From Batkoa obscura (lineage: Eukaryota > Entomophthoromycota > Entomophthoromycetes > Entomophthorales > Batkoaceae), in contig JASVEC010000006.1 of NCBI GenBank assembly GCA_030770535.1, forward strand, positions 1,674,001 to 1,738,000: a stretch of DNA of 64,000 bases, read 5' to 3'. The translations under genes were made by a program, and so were the position numbers. The notes beneath the pieces were generated by a model that had not been told where the DNA came from, did no database searches, and was given only the letters and a program-made list of their open reading frames with translations. Shown piece after piece: positions 10,882 through 23,036 of the stretch. Position 1 is the first letter of the stretch. Every line of letters begins with the position of its first letter.

Positions 10882-11003
10882 ACACTACATTATATATTTG
10901 TTTTTGAGTATTTAAACTTTTTTTCATACAGGATGTTTTCAGTTATTTAGGGCACTTTTATAAAAGTGCCCTAAATAACTGAAAACATCCTGTAATGTAG
11001 TGT
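10882..11003. mobile_element. Palindromic MITE with 68 bp perfect palindrome
   Basis: Positions 10927-10960 and 10961-10994 are exact reverse complements (34 bp arms, no loop), each containing ACAGGATGTTTTCAGTTATT or its complement. The complementarity resumes outside: ACACTACATTA at 10882-10892 pairs with TAATGTAGTGT at 10993-11003. The left side carries about 36 extra bases, bounded by TA, between outer and inner arms. This looks like a fold-back or Tc1/mariner-derived MITE that later received a small insertion in one arm. Identity of the arms suggests a young element or arm correction. Confidence 0.75.
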
Positions 11004-11276
11004 TGGAAAAAGAATTCTGTTAATACTTTTTCACATACTTAGTCTATTACTAATGACAAAAAGTTAGTATATTCAATGGCATTATCCAATTTCATATTAA
11101 AATTGTATCACATCTGATCAACTACCCTTTTTAGTTTAATAATAAGACAGTTTAGCTCTGATTACTAATAGTAACCTGAATTTATTGCAAATTACAGTAA
11201 TTCAACTTTGTAGTTATTATCGAAAAAAAATCAATTGATGGTGTCAGGTAATAAAAAACAGTAGCAAATAAACGGA

Positions 11277-11325
11277 TTAGTAATTAAATGATGACATAAT
11301 CGAATGATGAGTGATGGTATAAAAA
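11277..11325 (+). promoter_or_regulatory. GST3 promoter: Yap1-type site, TGACATAA and TATA box
   Basis: TTAGTAA at 11277-11283 in GATTAGTAATTA, TGACATAA at 11292-11299, TATAAAAA at 11318-11325; the ATG is at 11383. Confidence 0.55.
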
Positions 11326-11382
11326 ATATATAAACTCAGAATAAAAAATCAAATGCTAAAAATCTCAAAACTATATTACAAA

Positions 11383-12310
11383 ATGTCAGAAGCTAAAATT
11401 ACCTTATACACCGTTGGTAGGTCTATAATTTGACATGAAGCTAATAAACTAATTTTAAATTAGGCACTCCAAACGGTCACAAAGCAAGTATTGCTTTAGA
11501 GTTATTAAATATCCCATACAAAGTACATAAGATTTCATTTGCTGATAACGAACAAAAACAGGACTGGTTTTTAAAGATCAATCCAAATGGACGCATCCCA
11601 GCCATCGTTGATCACTCCAACAATGACTTTGCTGTATTTGAGTCGGGTGCTATCTTATTATATCTCGCCGATAAATATGATCCAGAACATAAGTTATTAC
11701 CAAAAGACGATAAGTTAAAATCAGAAGCTATTCAATGGGTAAGTTAATTGTATCTGATTTTAAAATTGATTTTAATAAGATCATTAGTTGATGTGGCAAA
11801 TGGGTGGACTTGGACCAATGATGGGACAAGCTAATCACTTTGCACGTTATGCTCCAGAAAAGATTGAATATGGTATTAACCGTTATCAAAATGAAAGTAA
11901 GAGATTGATTTCGGTAAGTAGTTTTTTCAAATTGGTTCGGATTACGTATTGATTATTTTTTCAGGTCCTTGAAACCCGTTTACAAAATAGAAATTATTTA
12001 GTTGGTGATGCACCTACTGTTGCTGATATTTCATCTTTCCCTTGGTAGGTTATTTATAATCTAGTTAAAGTATTGAAATTAACCGAATTTTAGGGTACGT
12101 GGTGCACTTTGGGCAGGTGTTGCATTAGACAGTTATCCAAATGTTAATTCATGGTTGGATAGATTAGAAAGTATTGATTATGTGCAAAGAGGTTTAGATG
12201 TACCAGAAAAAAACACATTAAAAGAAATGCTAAAGGATTCTAAATTAGCAGAACAAAAAGCAAAGGAAGCTTCTGCTTGGATTTTAAAGAATCAACAAGA
12301 ACAAAAATAA
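11383..12310 (+). CDS. Nu-class glutathione S-transferase, GST3
   Basis: Third intact member of the array. Five exons (11383-11416, 11464-11738, 11788-11913, 11965-12044, 12094-12310) give 243 residues. The T-P-N-G contact (13-16), [38 protein letters not shown] and VADISSFPW are all present. Two segments show exchange with neighbours: from about 11502 to 11828 it is identical to GST1 including intron 2, and from about 11965 to 12320 it is nearly identical to the dead copy at 13398, including intron 4. The C-terminal exon resembles GST5 most ([15 protein letters not shown]), suggesting GST5 and GST3 share the closest ancestor there. Confidence 0.92.
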
Positions 12311-13397
12311 ATTATGTTTATCATTGTGTTAATATGATTTATTTCATAATGGTTCCTCACGCTGAAATAAATTTGTAAAACTGTTATAATTATTCAATCT
12401 ATTTATTAAGATTAGTAAATTTAAATTTTAAGTCGAAATATTGATATTATAGTAATAATGTTATATAAAATAGTATACAGTTTTATTACTGAATTTAGTT
12501 TTAAAACACATATTTATGTAATATTATAGTTAATAATTTTATTTTTAGTTATTTACACAGTTTATTCTTTCTGATACATATTACTTTTGATGAAATAAAT
12601 TTCTTGAATTAACATTCAACTAATACAGAGTAGAGAAATCTCAACATCCTAGCCTTATTTTATCAATAGAATCATCACTTGGGAACTTCTCCTTTAAGAA
12701 ATTTAAAAAACATTTAACTAATATCAACGTTATTTATAGTGAATATTGGTTTTTTGATTAAATAGTATACAAAGTTATTGATTGTAACAGTAAATATTTC
12801 TAACATACAACAATAGAAGTATTTTGGAATAAATTTGTATTAATGTTGCAATTTTATACTATCACCGTTTATTCGACATAAAAAAAAATCATTTCTAAAA
12901 ACTATTTATTTTGTAACTGTATGCTGCATAAAAATATAAAATATAAAAATTGTATATTCTAAATTTATAAAACTATTTGATCAATAATCCTCATACCTGA
13001 CCAATTATCAAACAGTTTATTAATATAACGCATCTTAACTTTTACTTCCATTGATCCTATTACTATTGTTATATAGCTTATTAATTCATCAGTATCCTCA
13101 AACTCAATGCTGGGTTATATAATATAAATTACTCTTCTTTATAGCTTTTAAGTAGCAAAAAGTTCAAGTTTGGATTATTAGTATAATCTACATTTCATTA
13201 TAATACTTTCAATTATTCCTTGCCAAACCTTATCAAACAAACATCACTAAGTTTAGTAAAATAACAAAATAACTTGAATTAGTAATTATAAATGATATGA
13301 CTGAATAAAAAGTTAATTTAGGCATCATAAAAGTGTATAGAAACTTAATATAAAATATAAAAATATAAAAAATATTTTAAAGACAATAATAATAAAC
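12311..13397. other. Spacer between GST3 and the dead GST copy
   Basis: About 1.1 kb of AT-rich sequence; nothing recognised apart from the GATTAGTAA-like promoter remnant near 13279. Confidence 0.6.
13279..13285 (+). promoter_or_regulatory. Relic Yap1-type site before the dead GST
   Basis: TTAGTAA in GAATTAGTAATTAT about 115 bp upstream of the former start codon, followed at similar spacing by ATGATATGAC, a decayed form of the TGACATAA element. Confidence 0.45.
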
Positions 13398-14327
13398 ACT
13401 TCGGAATCCAAAATCCTTTTGTATACTGTTGAAAATTTTTAATATAGGATGGGAGTGATAAATCTTACATTTATACTAGGTATACCAAAATCATAAAATT
13501 AGCATAGTCTTAGGTCTTTCAAATATCTCCTATAAATTGCATTCTATTTTATTCTCTAATAGTGAACAAAAAGAATTTCAGTTTTTTAAAGATCAATCTT
13601 AACAGGCATATCTCAGCTATTACCAATGGTATCAGCAATTATTTTGATGTATTTGAATCCAGAGTTATTGTTTTATAGCTTGCTGACAAATTGAACCCAG
13701 GATATAAATCATTAGCCAAAAATGAAAAGTGGAAATTTGGTGCAATTCAATGGGTATTTCAATTAAATTAGTTTTTTCGATACATTCTTATATTGTTAAA
13801 TAGTTAATGTGAGAAATGGATGGGCCTGAATCCATAATAGCACAAGCCAATCGTTAATAGTTTTGCACCAGAAAAAATTGAATATGATATTAATCGTTAC
13901 CAAAATAAAACTAAAAGACTAATCTCGGTAAATAACTTTTTAAGATTACTTTAAATTATATAGTAAACTAATTTTTTTTAGGACCTTGAAACCCGTTTAC
14001 AAAATAGAAATTATTTAGTTGGTGATGCACCTACTGTTGCTGATATTTCATCTTTCCCTTGGTAGGTTATTTATAATCTAGTTAAAGTATTGAAATTAAC
14101 CGAATTTTAGGGTACGTGGTGCACTTTGGGCAGGTGTTGCATTAGACAGTTATCCAAATGTTAATTCATGGTTGGATAGATTAGAAAGTATTGATTATGT
14201 GCAAAGAGATTTAGATGTACCAGAAAAAAACACATTAAAAGAAATGCTAAAGGATTCTAAATTAGCAGAACAAAAAGCAAAGGAAGCTTCTGCTTGGATT
14301 TTAAAGAATCAACAAGAACAAAAATAA
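13398..14327 (+). pseudogene. Glutathione S-transferase pseudogene (GST4)
   Basis: Follows the GST plan but is dead at the front. The start codon position reads ACT, exon 2 has in-frame TAA codons (for example in the stretch matching TPNGHK and just after the KDQS region), and splice donor and key residues around the glutathione site are lost; exon 3 (13805-13928) has a further TAA. In contrast exons 4 and 5 with intron 4 (about 13983-14338) match GST3 with only one internal difference and remain fully open to the stop at 14325-14327. The contrast implies the 3' end was overwritten from GST3, or the reverse, after the gene had died. Ancient duplicate with a recently converted tail. Confidence 0.88.
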
Positions 14328-14404
14328 ATTATGTTTATTTCTGTGCTAATAAGATACGTTTCGAAATAGTTCCTACCTAGAAATAAATGAGATTGCTTTG
14401 AGGA

Positions 14405-14507
14405 TATGGGGTGTTTTTTTTGGCTTCATTATTTTTCCATTTTTAAGCACCATTTCAACAGAAAGACTGTTAGCAAAATTCTTAAGCAAAAAAAATACAT
14501 CCCCATA
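14405..14507 (+). mobile_element. MITE, 105 bp family, first of an adjoining pair
   Basis: From TATGGGGTGTTTTTTTTGGC to ATACATCCCCATA. Its last TA (14506-14507) is also the first TA of the next copy. Confidence 0.8.
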
Positions 14508-14610
14508 TGAGGATGTTTTTTTTGGTTTCATTATTTTTTCTATCTTTTAAGCGCTATTTAAGTGGAAAAATTGTTAGTAAAATTCTTAAACATAAAAATA
14601 CATCCCCATA
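14506..14610 (+). mobile_element. MITE, 105 bp family, second of an adjoining pair
   Basis: From TATGAGGATGTTTTTTTTGG to AATACATCCCCATA. It is in the same orientation as its neighbour and shares one TA with it, supporting TA as the insertion target and suggesting insertion beside an existing copy. Confidence 0.8.
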
Positions 14611-17187
14611 TTGTTTTTTCAATTGAAGTATAAGACTGGTTTTTTATTATTCGACTTTTTCTATATTTTGTAAAGCTAATAAATAATTGATAAGCTATTA
14701 GGTTAAAAATTAGTATTTTTTCAAGCACTGATAAATATTTCATGTTATTCTATTATTTTGTTAAAATATTACAACTATTCACATAAAAGATTCCTTTTAA
14801 TAATATCATTACGTCGCATCCAATCCAGTACAAAAAATGAGTATCTTTGCATAAAAGTTTAATATATATATATATTTACAATCTAGACACAAGGCTTACG
14901 ATAGTAATTCATAGAAGAAAGGATTAAAAGTCTGGTTTGCCAGAGTGGGAGGATGATGGGGAACGATATGTTTTTAATTCTAATAAAGGCTATCCCTATC
15001 ATCGGAAGGTGGATATAACCAAAATAACCCTTATAAAAGTTTACTAAAATAAATAGTTGATTATTTTTTTTCTGAATATAAAATTTCAACCAGTTTTATT
15101 TGATAACATACTTTTGTATTAGTTCAAAGAATACTAAATAAAAGTAGAATATATACCAGTTTCTCATGAATAATTTCGAATTTTTTGTGTAGAATTTATG
15201 CTGAGGGTAATTGACTGCAACTGTGAAAGTTATATTTTTCAAAACTATTACATTTAAAAGAAAACTCCATTCCAATCAAAAATGGCTCTAAAGCTATTAA
15301 AGTTCAAATATTCACTGTTCTACTTTCTATTTTTAAATAAAAATTAGTGCAGTAAACCATTTTACAATATGAATTATTGCCAAATAGCGTACATTCAAAC
15401 TCAAGTAGCAAGGACTTTTCTTTATAAATTGATTCTTATCAAGCAAAAATAGATTCTTCACTAAAATTTTGAAATTCGCAATTACTATTCCAACCAATAA
15501 CACCCTTTTTTTCTGTTAAAAGTGAATACTATTTATAACAAAACTTATACTATAAAACTACATCTTCAACTTAACAAATATGAATTCGATTTTTAATAAA
15601 TTAATACACTTCTAATTAAGTATAATATATTTTTTTAAAGTTGTAATCTCATAAAATAAATTAATTGTTTACTATGATTTAAAGTAATTATATAGTTACG
15701 TTTGTTATACAAAAATAACAAAATTAAAAAACAAAGCTACATTTAAATTGAAAAAACAATAGAATTTCTTCTTTATTAATCTGTAAAATCAAATAACTAA
15801 TAATAAATATTTAATTTCATTTTATTAATCAGTACAATTAAACAACCTAGCTCATTAGCTAGTTATTGTTATTTAATTTTATATATAAATTTAACTTATT
15901 TAATCAAATTTATAAACTTTTTAATTAATTAGTTTGTAATAATAATCCTAATAACAATGGGAAATAGGCACTATTTTAAAGTAATCTATTAATAACTCTA
16001 ATACCAAGAAATGAAGCGCCTTGATTCCTTTAATTTAGAATCCTTTATACGTCAACAGAAAATTATATATGTTCAAATGATGAACCAGAGTGACTATAGT
16101 TATTTATCCTATTTTCAATTGAAAAAAAATAGACTACAAAATTTTGAAATATTCGAAGATTCGAACTTTTCTTTTTAATTCAGCAGTAAATATGTTCCAA
16201 TTATTAATCCCTGTATTCACATGATTTGGCTTATTAGAACTTTATTGGTTCGGATGAACTTTTAGGCATTAAAGATGCCAATGAAACTTGTTCTTAATAG
16301 GAAGTAAATTCCAATTTGACCAATGAATTCTAATTTCATTTCTAACATGTTTACTCTTAAGATAAGTCATGATCACTGAAAATAAACTGGTAACATTTTT
16401 ATTAAGCTTGGCAAAGATAGAAATGGTGGTTCACAGGCTCTAATTAATTTTAAAAATAGATTAGTAATTAATAAGTAACTGCATTGTTTTTTGAGCATTG
16501 GTACTATTTTTATATGTTATTAGTTTAATTATAAATGGTTTTAAATAAAATAACAAAGGCATAAATAATTGTAATAATAAATATTTTGTAACTTTAAACA
16601 ATAGAAGAAAATGAAAATTGAACTTTGAATTTTAGTAAGATTATAAATTAGCCTAATAATCTGAATTGTTAAGCCATAAATTCAAAACTGAAACGACGAA
16701 CATTTAGTTATTAATTTTACAAAATTAATAACTTTAAACTAGGCTTAAGCTAACTATTTGAAACCAATAATTGTTAGCCAAATCTAGTAAAAATTGGAAA
16801 GCAAAAAAAGAATGAATTATTAACCAATTAAAACTAATCAAATCTTGGATAGCCGTTGATTTTCATTTAAATTTGTTAATAAAATTGGACAATTTTTGCA
16901 ATAGTAACTCCATTTTTGCAAGAATTTAATTCAATTATAGGCTTGAAATTCATTTGAATCACATTTTTTTCAAAAAATTATTAATTTAGTTACTTCGATT
17001 TTTATTACACTTCTCTTATAATTTTAAAACAAGGCTTTTTATTATTACTATTATTGTTTAATAATTATTATAAATCTCAACTTAATCTTTTTTTTCTTTT
17101 AAAAAATAATATAGCTATAAGTTTTCAATTTCTATACTAGATTATTAAGTCTTCAACTATTATCGCAATAATATATACAAAAAAAGA

Positions 17188-20100
17188 ATGAGCTTTCATA
17201 GCTTTAAAAGTTACTCCACTTATTTGAAACAAAAAGTTATCCATCATATACCATTTTTAAATCGATTTATAAAAGTGAATAATGATCTTGAACGACCCAA
17301 TTCATTTATATTACGTTCCAAGTCGCATCGAGGTAGTGATATAAGTCGAAAGATCTATATAAATTTAAGTCCCAATGATCGTAATGTAACTTCAGAAAGT
17401 AAAAAAAGTGATAAAGTACCATTTAAAAATAACAAGATAGTGACCACCAAATATACTTTATTAACTTTTATACCTAAAAATTTATTTGAACAATTTCGAA
17501 GGGTAGCTAATTTATATTTTTTAGGTATGGCTATTTTACAATTAACTCCAGATTTTTTAATTTCAAATCCGGCTTTTGTTGTCTTACCTATTCTTACCGT
17601 TATTGCTATTACAGCTATTAAAGATGCTTTTGAGGATTGGAAACGTTGGCAAGCAGATAAAAAGTTCAATTCTACTCAAACAAATATTTTATCTAATTTT
17701 CATAATTATAATTATGATGATACTGATAAAATACATTGGTATACACCTTTATTTAAACCATTTAAAAAATTAAGTCATTTATTTTCTGGCTCTCCTTCAC
17801 CTTCTTTAGTAGAATCTGGTTCTGGATTATTTAAACCTGTATTTGATCAAGTATTATGGGAAGATGTTCGAGTAGGTGACATAATTCGTATAAAAAAAGA
17901 TGAAAGTATACCAGCGGATATTTTATTATTATCAAGTAGTGAACCAGATGGTGAATGTTATATAGAAACTAAAAATTTAGATGGAGAAACTAATTTAAAA
18001 CCTCGAAGTTCTATTAAAGAAACTAGTCATTTAAGAGAAGCTTCAGATTGTTCTAGATTACAAGGTATTATTGATTGTGGGGCACCAACTTCAAATTTAT
18101 TTGTATTAAATGGTTCTATTTCTTTAATTGATTCACCTGAACATGAATATGATCCGTTAAATACTAATTCTAGTATGGATTTTCGATTATCTTCATTAGC
18201 TGGTAAACCTATTCCATTTTCAATTAAAAACATATTATTACGGGGTTGTACTGTTAAAAATACAGATTATGCAATTGGTATTGTATTATATACAGGAGGA
18301 GATACTAAAATTATATTAAATTCATCAAGAACCCCATCTAAAAGATCCAAAATTGAAAAAATGATGAATAAACAAGTTATGGCTTCATTCTTTTTATTAG
18401 TTATATTAGCACTCGTCGTTTCTATTGGTTATGGAATTATTGCTCAAAAATGGATTGGTACTCCAGTTGCTTTATTATTTGGTTTCCCAACAGAACAATT
18501 ATTTTATAATTCATTTGTAAATTTTTGGGGTAGTTTAATTTTATTACAAAATTTTATACCTGTTTCTTTATATGTATCAATTGAATTTGTAAAATCTTGG
18601 CAGGTAAATTTATTATTAATTTATAATAATTAGTTTATAATAATTAATTTATAATAATTAATTTATAATAATTAATAATTAATAATTAATTTTTAGGCTT
18701 TTTTTATTTATGAAGATATTGAAATGTATCATGAACCTACTGATTCCTTATGTATACCTAAATCTTGGAATTTATCTGATGATTTAGGTCAAGTAGAATA
18801 TGTATTCTCAGATAAAACAGGAACATTAACAAGAAATATAATGGAATTTAAAAAATGTTCAATTAATGGTAAAATTTATGGCTTAGAAATTCCAGGTAAA
18901 GAAAGTGAAATTGGAAAAAGATTATCTAAAAGAATAAGTAAAAGAGTAACACATCAACAAAATAGTTCTACAACAGATCCAAAATTAATTCAAACTTTTT
19001 TTTCTAAAATGAAAAATTTATTTACACCTAAATATGCTAATTTAGACCCAGAAAAAGTTACTTTTGCTGATCCTAATTTATATGATGATTTAGCTAAAAA
19101 AGATAATCAAGCAGATGCAATTAAACAATTCTTTTTAAATTTAGCATTATGTCATACCGTATTAATAGAAACAGATAAAAGTTTAGTAACACAAGTAGAA
19201 AATAATAATAAAGAATTAATTTATCGAGCAGAATCACCAGATGAAAAAGCATTAGTATCAGCAGCAAAAGATTTAGGTTTTGTATTTAAAAATAAAAATA
19301 AAGATATATTTGAAGTTGAAATGTTAGGACAAGAATATGAATTTGAACAATTAAATTTAATTGAATTTGATTCTACACGTAAAAGAATGTCTGTTATATT
19401 ACAAAGACCAGCACCATGGAATGATGTTATTGTGTTTTGTAAAGGAGCAGATAATGTTATATTAGAAAGATTAGCACCCAATCAATCAGAATTAAAAGAA
19501 AATACTTTAGCTCATATTAAAGAATTTTCAAGTATTGGATTACGTACATTATGTTTAGGTTATCGTATTATTAGTAGAAATGAATTTGATGAATGGAATG
19601 AAAAATATAGATCAGCTCAAGCTAATAATCAAAATCGAGATGAAGAATTAGAAAAATTACAAGAAGAAATTGAAGCTGATTTAATATTAATGGGATCTAC
19701 AGCAATTGAAGATAAATTACAAGAAAAAGTACCAGAATGTATTGAAGCTTTACGTAAAGCAGGGATTAAAGTATGGGTATTAACTGGAGATAAAATGGAA
19801 ACAGCAATTAACATTGGATTTGGTTGTTTATTATTAACACATGAAATGAAAATATGGACAGTTAATTCAGGTACTGTAAAAGAAATTCAAGATAACTTTA
19901 ATCATGTAGTTAATCAAATTGGACCAATCAATCAAATCACAGGTCAACATGCTATTGTTATTGATGGATTAGCATTAAAAGGGATTATTGATTCAAGAGA
20001 AAGTATGAATAAATTAATTGAATTAGCACCTTATTTTAGATCAGTAATATGTTGTCGTACATCCCCATTACAAAAAGCACAAGTAGTAAGAATTATTAAA

Positions 20101-21258
20101 AAAGGACATAAAGCATTAACATTATCTATTGGTGATGGAGCTAATGATGTTTCAATGATTCAAGAAGCTCATGTTGGTGTTGCTATTGCTGGTGAAGAAG
20201 GATTACAAGCTTCAATGGTTTCAGATTACACTATATCTCAATTTAAATTTTTAAAAAACTTATTATTAGTTCATGGTCAATTTTCATATCATCGAATTAG
20301 TGAAATGATTTTATGTTTTTTTTATAAGAATATTGTTTGGACAATGGCTTCATTTTGGTATCAATTTTATTGCAGGTAAAATATAATATAATATAATATA
20401 ATATAATATAATAATAATAATATAATAATAATATAATTATTATTATTTTAATTATTATTATTTATTAATTTTAATTATTGTTATTATTTATTAATTTTAT
20501 TTTTTATTTTTAGTTTTTCATCCAATTTATTTTTTACATATACATTTATACCTTTATATAATATGATATTTACTGTAGCACCTGTTGTTATATTAGGTAA
20601 TTATAAATATTTAAATTAATAATAAATAAATAAATAAACAAATAAATATACATATATATATACTAACATTAATATTAATAATTAATTAGGAACAATGGAT
20701 CAAAGATTAACATATGATTATTTAATGGATTATCCAGGAATATATAAATTAGGAATCAAAGGCAAATTTTTTAATCATAAATTATTTTGGATTTATATAT
20801 TAGATGGGATTTATCAATCATTAATATGTTTCTTTGGCTATTTCTTTTTATTTGATGATCAAACTCCTATGATGGATGGACGTAATGCTTCTGATTTAGA
20901 GTTTTCTTCTGCTACTGCTGTATTAGTAGTTATTGTAGCTAATTTATTTGTTATTATGCATACTAGATATTGGTCTTGGTGGGTTCATTTTTGGGGATAT
21001 GCATCTATGTTATTTGTATTTGCTTTAATTATTGTTTATTCCTTTTTCCCTGGGGAATATTATTATGTGGGTTTAAGAATGTTTTCTGTTTGTCCTTCTT
21101 TTTGGTTGGCTATTCCATTGATTATTGTGGCTTCTTTATTGCCTCGATTTATTTTCTTTTATATTAAGATTACTTATTTCCCAGATGATTTAGATTTAGT
21201 TAGAGAAATTAAACAAATGAATAGATTGGAAAAGAGGCGAAGTGAAAAACAAAGTTAA
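17188..21258 (+). CDS. P4-type phospholipid flippase ATPase (Dnf/Drs2 family)
   Basis: Membrane pump that moves aminophospholipids from the outer or lumenal to the cytosolic leaflet at plasma, Golgi or endosomal membranes. Four exons (17188-18603, 18697-20375, 20514-20596, 20690-21258) join in frame to 1248 residues. Visible landmarks: QFRRVANLYFLG at the start of TM1 (about 105), actuator loop DGET (265-268), PVSL in TM4 (458-461, the P4 form of the P-type proline motif), phosphorylation site DKTGTLT (511-517), nucleotide-binding KGAD (721), TGDK (835-838) and hinge GDGANDV (951-957). Further membrane segments follow to about residue 1220. The N-terminal stretch KYTLLTFIPKNLFEQF resembles the Dnf1/Dnf2 branch; I do not assign a subfamily firmly. 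These pumps usually need a CDC50 partner, not present here. Introns 1-3 hold AT microsatellites. Confidence 0.95.
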
Positions 21259-21512
21259 AGTTAAAGATTAACTAAGATTTATAATAAGAGTAACTAATTC
21301 TAATGTTACTTTTTTTTTAAAGAACGAATTTAAAGAATGTATTATTTTATTCTTTTATTATTAATATCTTTTTTTTTTCTGTAATGTTTTTTTCAAGATT
21401 TGAACATAATAAGTTTTATAATCTTTAAAGTTTCAAATTTTAATTAAAGTTTTATTTTTTATTTTTTATTTATTTTTTATTTATTTTTTATTTATTTATT
21501 TTTTATTTTATT

Positions 21513-21618
<106 letters not shown>

Positions 21619-21676
21619 TAAAGTTAAATTTATATAATTGAACTAATTTTATTTATTAAAAGTTCTAATTGTTTAA

Positions 21677-22583
21677 TTAACTCTCTACACTGTTATTCTC
21701 TCCATTTCCATTTCCATTTACTACATTTGTTTTATTAAAAAATTCAAAATTAATTTCCTCTTGTAACTTTTGCATTTCATCCTCGGATAACTTAGTTAAA
21801 TGAGGTCCAATTAATTTACTCATTTGAAATGAAGTGATACTATCTAACTCAAATAATTCTTTTAATTGTTCATCACAATTAATTTTTCGACCATCTTTAG
21901 GATCTTGTAATTGATGTTTTTTGATATAAACCCATAATTCTTTAATAACCCCTGTTCTAGGAAGCTAAAACAAAATAAAGTAAAATAAAAGGAAATATTA
22001 GTTGAATGTTATTGTTTGATAATAAAAATAAAATAATAAATAATAAATAATAAATAATAAATAATAAATAATAAATTACTAACTTACTCTATCATGATTC
22101 AATAACTTTGCTAATTTAGGAGATAATATTTGTGGTGCATTAAAACCATTTAACTTTTTAGGTCCATCATTACTAACTTTTCTTTTCTTCTTTTCTTTTT
22201 TACCAGTCTTTGTCTTTTTAGTCACCTTGGGTTTACTTCCTTTTTTTCTTTTTTTATCTTCTATTAATTCTGAAAGTTCACTAGAGCTATTATCTTCTTC
22301 TGCTTCGGGTTCTGCTTCTTCTGAAGGTTGAAGTGCCATAAATTTACTTTCAATTAAAGAATTTAAGGATGATTTTATATCGTCAATGGAAGTGATGTTA
22401 TACTTTTGTTGAAGATATTGACGTACTTTTTTGGTACTAATAGTAGAGAGATCACTGTTTTTAAGGAATTCTAAAATAGAATTAATTAATTAATTGTTTA
22501 TGTTTTTTATATGTTTATATATCTTATTTACCTTGTATACTTCCCCCATATAATTGTTCTAAGTTATTATCGCTATCAGCCAT
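21677..22583 (-). CDS. SWIB/DEK_C domain chromatin-associated protein (UAF30/TRI1-like)
   Basis: Likely nuclear protein of 240 residues from three exons (22583-22532, 22470-22088, 21964-21677). An N-terminal DEK_C-type helical domain (about 18-62, with FLKNSDLSTISTKKVRQYL) is followed by an acidic patch and a Lys-rich linker (about 80-125), then a SWIB domain (about 135-210) with SPKLAKLL, WVYIKKHQLQDPKDGRKI and FQMSKLIGPHL. This DEK_C-linker-SWIB order is that of yeast Tri1 and of Uaf30, a subunit of the RNA polymerase I upstream activating factor. Which of the two it represents cannot be told. The second intron contains a (ATAATAA)n run. It is convergent with the flippase gene. Confidence 0.88.
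22029..22076. repeat. (ATAATAA)n short tandem repeat in SWIB intron 2
   Basis: About six to seven copies of a 7 bp unit inside the second intron. Confidence 0.85.
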
Positions 22584-23036
22584 TTTGCTGGAATTTTATT
22601 TTATATAAATTTAAATTTTATTTTATTTTATTTTATTTTATTATATGATGATTTTTACAATTTATTCTATTACTTAAAAAAATCAGTTAAATTTAAGAAT
22701 TGAATTTAATTGGTTTAAGTTTAATTAAAAACAAAGATAAATAATGGATTATTTTATGGTTAATAATCTGGGGAATAAAATTACAATAATACTTGATTTC
22801 ATTTATTAGTTTTATTATGTGTTTATTATATTAAAATGAATTAATTTAAAATATTATTAATTTAAAATATTATTAATTTATTATATATTTACGTATTTAT
22901 TATGATTGAATTATTATAAAGTTAATAATCCTTATTTTAACAAAAACTTAATTCAACATAATAAATAATCTAATAGGAGATAATAAAACCAATTCATTAG
23001 TACTAATTGTATTATTGATATATAAAATGGGGATGA
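22584..23036. other. Spacer between SWIB and FIT genes
   Basis: About 450 bp, very AT-rich, with a (TTTTA)n run just upstream of the SWIB start. It should hold the SWIB promoter and the FIT 3' end. Nothing else seen. Confidence 0.6.

Larger units (their letters stand above)
7781..11382. other. 3.6 kb spacer between GST2 and GST3
   Basis: No supported gene. A partial MITE (8092), a complete MITE (9381) and a long perfect palindrome (10882-11003) are listed separately. A short (CAAA)n run lies at about 8881-8900. A possible mini-exon beginning ATGGACAATATAACC (about 10113) and followed by a GTAAGT has no recognisable continuation. Confidence 0.7.
14328..17187. other. 2.9 kb spacer before the conserved gene block
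   Basis: Two adjoining MITEs at 14405-14610 are listed. The rest is AT-rich with no supported gene. A TTAGTAATTAAT motif lies at 16461, about 720 bp before the flippase start; its meaning is unknown. Confidence 0.65.

Noticed and set aside
14883-15089. 68-codon minus-strand frame
   Set aside because: No family match and no plausible splice partners; treated as chance.
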